Origin: JAZBPO01 sp036351675
GTDB taxonomy: Bacteria; Pseudomonadota; Gammaproteobacteria; Pseudomonadales; Azotimanducaceae
Assembly: GCA_036351675.1 (NCBI GenBank)
Contig: JAZBPO010000129.1
Span: forward strand, 1-18,945
Direction of reading: 5' to 3'
DNA: 18,945 nt
Position 1 is the first letter of the stretch. Every line of letters starts with the position of its first letter. A model generated the notes under the pieces. The model was not told the DNA's origin, made no database searches, and was given only the letters and a program-made list of their open reading frames with translations. Shown piece by piece: positions 6,424 to 12,645 of the stretch. The position numbers and the translations under genes were made by a program.

Positions 6424-7619
6424 CCGATCACGCCCTCGCTGCGCAGCCGCGCGAGGCGCTCGGCATCGTAGCCGAGCAGCTCGCCGAGCACGGCGTCCGT
6501 GTGCGCCCCGAGTGCCGGACCCGGCCAGCGCACGGAACCGGGCGTCTCGGAGAGCCGCGGAAAGACGTTCTGCATGTGCAGGTTCGGATGCTGCGGATCG
6601 TCCACCGCGACGATGGACTCGCGCGCCGCGAACTGCGGATCGTCGAGCATCTCGGGGACCCGGTAGATGCGCCCGGCCGGGACGCCGTGATCCTCGCAGC
6701 GGGCCAGCAGTTCGTCGGCGGCGAGCGTCGCGGTCCAGGCCGCGATCAGCTCGTCGAGCTCAGCCTGGTGTTCGCCGCGCGCGTGGTGCGTCGCGTAGCG
6801 CGGATCGCCCGAGAGCTCCGGTGCCCCCATCGCGTCCGCGAGGCGCGCGAACACGCTGTCCTGATTCGCGCCGATCAGGATCATCTCCTCGTCCGCCGTG
6901 GGATAGACGTTCGAGGGCGCGATCTTCGGCAGGATCGCGCCGGTTCGCTCGCGGATCACGCCGGCCACCGTGTACTCGGCGACCGTCGACTCGAGCATGC
7001 CGAGCACGGCCTCGTAGATGGCCGAGTCCACGACCTGGCCCCGGCCCGTACGGCGCCGGTGCTCGAGCGCCGCCAGGGCACCGACGCAGCCGAAGGTGGC
7101 GGCGAGCGCATCGCCGATGGACAGGCCCACCCGCGATGGCGGACGGTCCGGCTCGCCCGCGAGCCAGCGCATCCCGCCCATGGCCTCGCCGATGGAGCCG
7201 TAGCCCGCGCGCCGGGCGTAGGGACCCGTCTGACCGAAGCCGGAGACCCGCACGAGGATCAGGCCCGGGTTGTCACCGAGCAGCACCTCCTGGCCGAGGC
7301 TCCACTTCTCCAGCGTTCCGGGGCGGAAGTTCTCGATCAGGATGTCCGCCTCGCGCGCGAGCTCGCGCAGCACCTGCTGGCCAGCCTCGATGCGCAGATC
7401 GAGGGTCACGCTCTTCTTGTTGCGACCGATCACGGACCACCAGACGGGCACCCCCTGGCCCCACTGGCGCATGGGATCGCCGGCGCCGGGCGCCTCGATC
7501 TTGATGACCTCGGCGCCGAGATCGCCGAGGAGCTGACCGCAGAAGGGGCCGGCGATGAGCTGGCCGAGCTCGATGACCCGCAGGCCCGCGAGCGGCCCCG
7601 GTACGGCCGCTTCACTCAT
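6420..7619 (-). CDS. Class III CoA-transferase (CaiB/BaiF, formyl-CoA transferase family)
   Basis: This 399-residue protein covers the whole family III fold, an interlocked dimer that moves CoA between carboxylic acids through an aspartyl-CoA thioester. The N-terminal GLRVIELGQLIAGPF, GAEVIKIEAPGAGDPMR (CoA-binding), NKKSVTLDL and ENFRPGTLEKW are standard family blocks. Asp170 in SIGDALAA lies where the catalytic Asp169 of oxalate CoA-transferase is found. The acid pair is not predictable from sequence; succinyl-CoA-dependent transfer to a dicarboxylate or branched acid is typical. The ATG overlaps the glnS stop by ATGA, so the gene appears translationally coupled to an aminoacyl-tRNA synthetase, an unusual companion. 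Confidence 0.92.
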   Translation of the reverse strand: MSEAAVPGPLAGLRVIELGQLIAGPFCGQLLGDLGAEVIKIEAPGAGDPMRQWGQGVPVWWSVIGRNKKSVTLDLRIEAGQQVLRELAREADILIENFRPGTLEKWSLGQEVLLGDNPGLILVRVSGFGQTGPYARRAGYGSIGEAMGGMRWLAGEPDRPPSRVGLSIGDALAATFGCVGALAALEHRRRTGRGQVVDSAIYEAVLGMLESTVAEYTVAGVIRERTGAILPKIAPSNVYPTADEEMILIGANQDSVFARLADAMGAPELSGDPRYATHHARGEHQAELDELIAAWTATLAADELLARCEDHGVPAGRIYRVPEMLDDPQFAARESIVAVDDPQHPNLHMQNVFPRLSETPGSVRWPGPALGAHTDAVLGELLGYDAERLARLRSEGVIG

Positions 7620-9313
7620 GCCGCCTTGCCCGCCTCGATCTTCGCCCAGGTGTCGCGCAGCGTGATGATCCGGTTGAAGACCGGAACGGCCTGCTCCTCG
7701 GTCTCCGGATCGCGGAAGAAATAGCCCGTGCGCTCGAACTGCACGCGCAGCCCGGGCCCCTGCGCCACGAGATGGGGCTCGACCACGGCCTGCTTCACCA
7801 CCAGCGACTCGGGGTTTAGCACGTCCACCAGCGTCCGACCGTCCTTCAGGGCGCCGGGGTTCGGCTCCGTGAACAGGCGATCGTAGAGGCGTACCTCGCT
7901 GTGCACGCCGTGTCGCGCGGAGACCCAGTGGATGACGCCCTTCACCTTGCGGTCGGCGTTCGCGCCGCCGGCGCGGGACTCGAGATCGGCGCTGCAGCGC
8001 AACTCGACGGGCTGGCCGTCGTTGCCGTGGACGACCTCGTCGCAGCGGATGATGTAGCCGTGCCGCAGGCGCACCTCACGCCCCGGCGCGAGGCGCTTGT
8101 ACTTGCCCGGCGGGTCCTCCATGAAGTCGTCGGCGTCGATCCAGAGCTCCTTCGTGAAGGGAATGCGGCGCGTGCCGAGGGAGTCGTCCTTCGGATGGTT
8201 CGGCGCCTCGAACCAGTCCTCGTGATCCTCCGGGAGGTTGGTGATCACCACCTTCAGCGGATCGAGCACGCCGAGGCCCCGGGGCACGGCCTCCAGATCG
8301 TCGCGGATCACCCGCTCCAGCAGGCTCATCTCCACCGTGCCGTCGGACTTCGTGATGCCGATGCGGTCGCAGAACTCGCGCAGCGCTGCCGGCGTGACGC
8401 CGCGGCGGCGCAGGCCGGCCACCGTGGGCATGCGCGGATCGTCCCAGCCCTCGACGTGGCCCTCCGCCACGAGCATGGCGAGATTGCGCTTGGAGAGCAC
8501 CGTGTACTCGAGCTGGAGGCGCGAGAACTCGATCTGCTGCGGATGCGGATCGGCGCCGAGCGTGTCGAGCACCCAGTCGTAGAGGGGGCGATGGTCCTCG
8601 AACTCGAGCGTGCACAGCGAGTGCGTGATGCCCTCCAGATGATCGGAGAGGCAGTGCGTGTAGTCGTACATCGGATAGACGCACCAGGCGTCCCCGGTGC
8701 GCTGGTGGGTCGCGTGACGGATGCGGTAGATGACCGGGTCGCGCAGGTTGATGTTCCCCGAGGCCATGTCGATCTTCGCGCGCAGCACCTGGCTGCCGTC
8801 CTCGAACGCGCCAGCGCGCATCTTCCGGAACAGCTCGAGGTTCTCCTCCACGCCGCGATCGCGGAAGGGGCTCGCGACGCCGGGCTCCGTGAGCGTGCCG
8901 CGCTGGGCCCGGATCTCCTCGTTCGACTGACTGTCGACGTAGGCGTGACCGGAACGGATCAGCGCCTCCGCGAATTCGTAGAGCCGTTCGAAGTAGTCCG
9001 AGGCGTGCGTCTCGCGGTCGCCCCAGGAAAAGCCCAGCCACTCGACGTCGCGCTGGATGGCGCGCACGAACGCATCTTCTTCCTTCAGCGGATTCGTGTC
9101 GTCCATGCGCAGGAAGGTACGGCCGCCGAACTTCTCGGCAACGCCGAAGTTCAGGCAGATCGATTTCACGTGGCCGATGTGGAGGAAGCCGTTCGGCTCC
9201 GGCGGAAAGCGGGTGACGACAGCGCCGCCGTGCTTGCCGGCCTCGACGTCGCGGCGGATGATCTGTTCGATGAAATGCTCCGGGCGCCCGGCACCCGCGT
9301 CGGCTTCACTCAT
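7616..9313 (-). CDS. glnS: Glutaminyl-tRNA synthetase
   Basis: This 565-residue class I aminoacyl-tRNA synthetase charges tRNA-Gln with glutamine. The HIGH motif is in PPEPNGFLHIGHVKS (residues 37-51). RMDDTNP and the KMSKS-type VLSKRN loop are present, followed by the two beta-barrel anticodon-binding domains that end in VFNRIITLRDTWAK. Length is close to the E. coli enzyme. Direct GlnRS is largely confined to gamma- and some betaproteobacteria among bacteria, which is the main hint to lineage. It heads a four-gene minus-strand operon. The ATG at 9313 is preceded by only a weak purine stretch, and a 14-bp palindrome lies a few bases upstream. Confidence 0.97.
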   Translation of the reverse strand: MSEADAGAGRPEHFIEQIIRRDVEAGKHGGAVVTRFPPEPNGFLHIGHVKSICLNFGVAEKFGGRTFLRMDDTNPLKEEDAFVRAIQRDVEWLGFSWGDRETHASDYFERLYEFAEALIRSGHAYVDSQSNEEIRAQRGTLTEPGVASPFRDRGVEENLELFRKMRAGAFEDGSQVLRAKIDMASGNINLRDPVIYRIRHATHQRTGDAWCVYPMYDYTHCLSDHLEGITHSLCTLEFEDHRPLYDWVLDTLGADPHPQQIEFSRLQLEYTVLSKRNLAMLVAEGHVEGWDDPRMPTVAGLRRRGVTPAALREFCDRIGITKSDGTVEMSLLERVIRDDLEAVPRGLGVLDPLKVVITNLPEDHEDWFEAPNHPKDDSLGTRRIPFTKELWIDADDFMEDPPGKYKRLAPGREVRLRHGYIIRCDEVVHGNDGQPVELRCSADLESRAGGANADRKVKGVIHWVSARHGVHSEVRLYDRLFTEPNPGALKDGRTLVDVLNPESLVVKQAVVEPHLVAQGPGLRVQFERTGYFFRDPETEEQAVPVFNRIITLRDTWAKIEAGKAA

Positions 9314-10511
9314 GGTCTCGAAAGGTCTTTCGTGCGCGGCCGGGGGTCGGCCAGCGAAGGGGCCACATTCTAGTCAAACTCCGCGCCGGCTCGCGACGCC
9401 CCCGGGGCCCGCACGCCGGCCACATCCGGCGCCGAGACAGCTGCTCGCGCTCCTGCTGGGCATCGGCCTGCTCGCAGGCTGCGAGCGGACGCCGAGTACG
9501 CTCGCGCGCTTCGACGCCGCGCCGGCGGATCGCTTCTACGCCATCGAACTCGGGGGGCGGCTCGCGGGCCGCATGCACGAGGCGCTCCTGCGCGACGCCG
9601 AGGGGCGACCCACCATCCGCGTGGTGACGCTTGTCGATCTGCCCGGCGGCGGTCGCCTGGTGCGACGCGAGACCCGGCGCTTCGCACGCACGCCACCCCA
9701 CGCGCTCGAGCACACGGAACTCTGGCAGCGCGGGCCGGACGGCCGCGTCGACGTCAGCCGGACACCGGCGTCGGAACCGGCTCCGCGCCTGGCCGCGAGC
9801 CTGGAGCCCGACGCGCCGGCGCCGCAGGCACTCGCGGACGGTACGCCCGTGGAGCTGCTGCGCGACGCCGATGGTGCGCCACGCGAGTACCGCATCGGGC
9901 GGGGCTTCGTGCTGCGGCGCAGCGAGCGTCTGCCGCAGCTCCCCGCATTGCAGCGCGCACGCCCCCTGCGCCTGCCGGTCGACGCCTCGCGCCGGATGCG
10001 CGAGCACATCACCGGGCTCACGCTCGAGGTCGAAGGCCCGGCGGCATCCCTGCTCGTGCCCGGCAGCGACGGCGCGGCCCGCCTCGATCTCGAGGCGCCA
10101 CCGGCCCCGGAGGCCGCCCTCGCCGCCACGCTCGACGCCATGCTGACCGTGATCGGCGAACGCCTGCGCTACGTGCCCGGCGCGAGCCCGCCCGATCTCG
10201 ACGCGCTGCTGGCGCGCGGCGAAGGCGACTGCCACGAGTTCGCCCTGCTCTTCGACGCCCTCGCCGAACGCGCCGGCCTCGACGCGGAGATCGTCACGGG
10301 CCTCGCCTGGAGTCCTGCCGATCCCCGGGCCTTCGTGCCCCATGCCTGGAATCGCGTTCGCGACGGGGACGCCTGGGTGGTGGTCGACCCGACCTGGGGG
10401 CGCGTCGTGCTCGACGCCGACCGCGTGCCCTTCCCGGCCGGCGCCGGTGCCCAGCTCGACCTGCAGCTCGCGCTCGCCGAATCGCGCCTTGCCGTCGTCG
10501 GCGCCCGCTGA
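9312..10511 (+). CDS. Putative periplasmic lipoprotein with transglutaminase-like Cys-His-Asp domain
   Basis: A hydrophobic segment, LLALLLGIGLLAGC, ends in a lipobox with Cys at 9480-9482, so the mature protein would be lipid-anchored in the envelope. The C-terminal third is a transglutaminase-like (cysteine protease fold) domain with the triad Cys307 in GDCHEFA, His344 in PHAWN and Asp359 in VDPTWG, numbered from 9312. The middle part has no recognised domain. The start is uncertain. The only ATG, GTG or TTG in frame before the signal segment is at 9312, overlapping the glnS start codon, and it gives a very long basic, proline-rich leader. A CTG at 9450, directly before the hydrophobic run, is the alternative. 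The gene ends 7 bp from the convergent tesB stop. Function could be peptide cleavage or protein cross-linking; the substrate is unknown. Confidence 0.8.
   Translation: MVSKGLSCAAGGRPAKGPHSSQTPRRLATPPGPARRPHPAPRQLLALLLGIGLLAGCERTPSTLARFDAAPADRFYAIELGGRLAGRMHEALLRDAEGRPTIRVVTLVDLPGGGRLVRRETRRFARTPPHALEHTELWQRGPDGRVDVSRTPASEPAPRLAASLEPDAPAPQALADGTPVELLRDADGAPREYRIGRGFVLRRSERLPQLPALQRARPLRLPVDASRRMREHITGLTLEVEGPAASLLVPGSDGAARLDLEAPPAPEAALAATLDAMLTVIGERLRYVPGASPPDLDALLARGEGDCHEFALLFDALAERAGLDAEIVTGLAWSPADPRAFVPHAWNRVRDGDAWVVVDPTWGRVVLDADRVPFPAGAGAQLDLQLALAESRLAVVGAR
9319..9332. promoter_or_regulatory. 14-bp palindrome just before the glnS start codon
   Basis: CGAAAG and CTTTCG on the minus strand are perfect inverted arms separated by two bases, centred about 12 nt before the glnS ATG. 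The centre is too tight for a stable RNA hairpin, so a protein-binding site in the 5' leader is the likelier reading. It may be chance, and nothing else supports it. Confidence 0.25.
9367..9372 (-). promoter_or_regulatory. Possible -10 element of the glnS operon
   Basis: On the minus strand TAGAAT matches TATAAT at 5 of 6 bases and would start transcription about 47 nt before the glnS ATG. It sits in the only AT-rich spot of the interval. No recognisable -35 lies 16-18 bp upstream. Confidence 0.35.
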
Positions 10512-10518
10512 GGGCCCG

Positions 10519-11379
10519 TCAGTCGCGCCGGACGCGGATCAGGCTCTCCTGCGCCGTGGAGGCGAGCAGCGTGCCGTCCTCCGCGAAGAAGGCACCACGA
10601 TTGAAGCCGCGGGACGCCGCCGCCGTCGGACTGTCGCGGTCGTAGAGGAGCCACTGATCGACGCGCAGGGGACGATGGAACCACATGGCATGGTCGAGCG
10701 ACGCCCCGACGATGCGCGAGCGCGGGGTGCTGGCCGCGTGGGGGACCAGCGACGTCGACATGAGCCCCATGTCCGAGACGTAGGCGAGCAGGCATTCGTG
10801 CAGCGCACCTTCCTCCGCCTCCGCCGGGATCCCGGCCCGTGCCCGATACCAGGCGGGCTTGAGCGGCGAATCGGGCTGTGGCGTACCGACGGGATGGACC
10901 GAGCGGCACTCGAAGGCCCGCTCCCGGGTCTGCCAGGGCATGACGTTGGCGTCCTGCCCCTGCAGGCGCCGCGCCACGAGCACGTCGTCCTCGAGGGCGT
11001 CCGGACGGGGCACGGCGCGCGGCTCGGCCTGATGCTCGAGCCCCCCCTCGCGCACGTGGAAGGACGCGGACATGGCGAAGATCGGCTCGCCCGCCTGGAT
11101 CGCCCGCACGCGTCGCGTCGCGAAGCTGCGTCCGTCCCGGACCCGCTCGACCTCGAACAGGATCGGTCGCGCCGAATCACCGGGGCGCAGGAAATAGGCA
11201 TGCAGCGAATGGGGGGGCCGCTCCGGCGCCGTGAGCGCCGCGGCACGCAGCGCCTGCGCCAGGACCTGACCGCCGAAGACCCGAGGCATGGCGCTTCGTT
11301 CGTTCCGACCGCGGAAGAGATCACTCTCGATGCGCTCGAGATCGAGGAGGTCGAGAAGCTCGACCAGAGCGGCGTGCAT
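10519..11379 (-). CDS. tesB: Acyl-CoA thioesterase II
   Basis: This 286-residue protein has the same length as E. coli TesB, with the double hotdog fold, and hydrolyses medium- and long-chain acyl-CoA to free acid and CoA. RVFGGQVLAQAL (33-44) and HSLHAYFLRPGD (57-68) mark the first hotdog. The catalytic triad falls at Asp203, Ser227 and Gln277, each one residue before E. coli Asp204, Thr228 and Gln278. Ser in place of Thr at the second position is conservative and also occurs in peroxisomal thioesterases. The DHH gene ends 77 nt upstream on the same strand, so the two could be co-transcribed. Confidence 0.94.
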   Translation of the reverse strand: MHAALVELLDLLDLERIESDLFRGRNERSAMPRVFGGQVLAQALRAAALTAPERPPHSLHAYFLRPGDSARPILFEVERVRDGRSFATRRVRAIQAGEPIFAMSASFHVREGGLEHQAEPRAVPRPDALEDDVLVARRLQGQDANVMPWQTRERAFECRSVHPVGTPQPDSPLKPAWYRARAGIPAEAEEGALHECLLAYVSDMGLMSTSLVPHAASTPRSRIVGASLDHAMWFHRPLRVDQWLLYDRDSPTAAASRGFNRGAFFAEDGTLLASTAQESLIRVRRD

Positions 11380-11456
11380 GATTGATCTGCTCCGTCGTCC
11401 AGGAAGATGCAGTCACAGCGGGCCCGCGCGCTGGCGCCGCTGCGGCCCGCACCCGT

Positions 11457-12419
11457 TCAGTTGCCGCGCAGGGCGTCGAGCAGCGCGCCGAGCGTCGCCT
11501 CGGCCTCGGCGTCGGGCACCTGACAGGTGCCCGCCGCCGTGTGGCCGCCCCCGCCGTGCGTGAGGCAGACGTGGCCGACGTTCACCGGCGAGGAACGGTC
11601 GAGGATGCTCTTGCCGACGGCGAAGACCGTGGTGGCGCCGAGGCCGCGCAGGCAGTGCACGGAGACGCGGACCTCTGGGAAGAGCGCGTAGACCATGAAG
11701 CGGTTGCCCGCGTAGATCGGGTCCTCGGCGCGCAGATCGACGACCGCGACGTCACCCGACAGGCGCGTGCAGCGTTCGAGCTGCTGGCGGAAATAGATCT
11801 CCTGCTCGAAGTAGAGGCGAATGCGCTCGGAGACGTCACGGTCGCGCAGGATCTCCTCGATCGACTGCGTGCGCACCATGTCGATCATCTTCTCGAGCAG
11901 CGCCATGTTCGGCGCGCGGAAGTCGCGGAAGCGGCCGAGTCCGGTGCGCGCGTCGAGGACGAAGGCGAGCAGCGGCCAGTGCGTCGGCTCGAGGATGTCC
12001 ATGCGGGAGAAATCCGCCGAATCCGCGCGATCGACCGCCTCGAGCAGCTGCGGATCGATGTCCGGGAAACCCTCGGCGCCGCCGAAGTACTCGAAGATGA
12101 CCCGAGCCGCGGAGGGCGCATCGGGATCGTTGACGTAGATCCCCTCGGTGCCGGCGGCGTTGCGTTCGAGTTCACTGGAGTGGTGATCGAACACCATGTA
12201 CGCCCCGGCCACGTAGGGAAGGTTCGCCAGAATCACGTCGCCGGCGACGGGCACGAGACCGTCCTGAACGTCCTTCGGGTGCGCGAAGCTCACGTCGTCG
12301 ACGTGGCCGCTGCTGCGCAGCAATGCCGCGCAGACCACCCCGTCGAAATCACCACGCGTGATGAGCCGATAGCTCGCCGCCAACTGCTGCGTTCCCGATC
12401 CGTGATTCGAAGGCCGCAC
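11457..12419 (-). CDS. DHH-family phosphoesterase (DHH/DHHA1)
   Basis: This 320-residue protein of the DHH superfamily includes exopolyphosphatases, RecJ and nanoRNases. Motif I is RGDFDGVVC (22-30) and the signature is VFDHH (76-80). An acidic VDRADSADF block (129-137) provides further metal ligands, and the C-terminal DHHA1 domain carries GGGGHTAAG (289-297). Motif I and THGGGGHTAAGTC resemble a subgroup often labelled exopolyphosphatase, but polyphosphate, cyclic dinucleotide and nanoRNA substrates cannot be separated from sequence. The start is GTG at 12419. TTG at 12383 is an alternative, because conserved sequence begins only at YRLITRGD. It is divergent from the ABC operon. Confidence 0.86.
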   Translation of the reverse strand: MRPSNHGSGTQQLAASYRLITRGDFDGVVCAALLRSSGHVDDVSFAHPKDVQDGLVPVAGDVILANLPYVAGAYMVFDHHSSELERNAAGTEGIYVNDPDAPSAARVIFEYFGGAEGFPDIDPQLLEAVDRADSADFSRMDILEPTHWPLLAFVLDARTGLGRFRDFRAPNMALLEKMIDMVRTQSIEEILRDRDVSERIRLYFEQEIYFRQQLERCTRLSGDVAVVDLRAEDPIYAGNRFMVYALFPEVRVSVHCLRGLGATTVFAVGKSILDRSSPVNVGHVCLTHGGGGHTAAGTCQVPDAEAEATLGALLDALRGN

Positions 12420-12451
12420 ATGCTAGCGCAGTCGGCCCGGACGGACGGCCC

Positions 12452-12479
12452 TTGCGAACGCGCGATCGCCCGCTATAGT
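12452..12479 (+). promoter_or_regulatory. Sigma-70 promoter of the ABC exporter operon
   Basis: A -35 TTGCGA (12452-12457) and a -10 TATAGT (12474-12479) are separated by 16 bp. Each hexamer matches consensus at four or five bases, in otherwise GC-rich DNA. Transcription would begin near 12486, leaving a leader of about 160 nt before the first ABC gene. Confidence 0.6.
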
Positions 12480-12500
12480 CGTCGGCTGTTCGGCGAGACC

Positions 12501-12553
12501 GGGAGCACCGCATCGATGACAGATCGAATCGCGCACAGCCGCCCGGTGCTCTC
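12501..12553 (+). promoter_or_regulatory. Leader stem that would cover the ribosome site of the short leader frame
   Basis: Positions 12503-12510 (GAGCACCG) are exactly complementary to 12544-12551 (CGGTGCTC). The stem extends two more pairs, one of them G-U, to 10 bp, with a 33-nt loop. The left arm contains GGGAG, the only Shine-Dalgarno-like sequence before the 15-codon frame, and the right arm lies within that frame. Translation would open the stem and the stem would hinder initiation. The pairing is seen directly; regulation is inferred. Confidence 0.45.
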
Positions 12554-12563
12554 CGCACGCTGA
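12516..12563 (+). CDS. Possible 15-codon leader peptide upstream of the ABC operon
   Basis: An ATG at 12516, 10-13 nt after GGGAG, opens a 15-residue frame (MTDRIAHSRPVLSAR) that ends with TGA at 12561-12563, all within the inferred leader transcript. It has no run of a single amino acid that would mark a classical attenuator. Bacterial heterodimeric multidrug ABC exporters can be controlled by such frames (B. subtilis bmrB before bmrCD). With so short a frame in GC-rich DNA, chance is a serious alternative. Confidence 0.25.
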   Translation: MTDRIAHSRPVLSAR

Positions 12564-12575
12564 TCCGGACTACCC

Positions 12576-12592
12576 CGCGGGCCATGCCCGCG
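12576..12592 (+). promoter_or_regulatory. Perfect 7-bp GC hairpin in the ABC leader
   Basis: CGCGGGC and GCCCGCG pair around the trinucleotide CAT, starting 13 nt after the stop of the short leader frame. No T-run follows, so it is not an intrinsic terminator as it stands. It could be a pause site or a structure that changes with leader translation. The remaining 53 nt before the ABC start show nothing obvious. Confidence 0.4.
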
Positions 12593-12645
12593 CTCCAGAC
12601 CTCGAGCCAGCGCACCGGTCCACTCTTCGGATACCGGAAACGCAC

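Noticed and set aside
7901..9373. 490-codon open frame antisense to glnS
   Set aside because: It shows no recognisable motif and its residue composition is that of a complementary frame of a GC-rich gene.
11418..11450. Inverted repeat GCGGGCC / GGCCCGC in the gap between the DHH gene and tesB
   Set aside because: The 19-nt loop and missing T-run make it weak, and such 7-bp GC arms are expected by chance in this composition. The rest of this 77-bp gap shows nothing.
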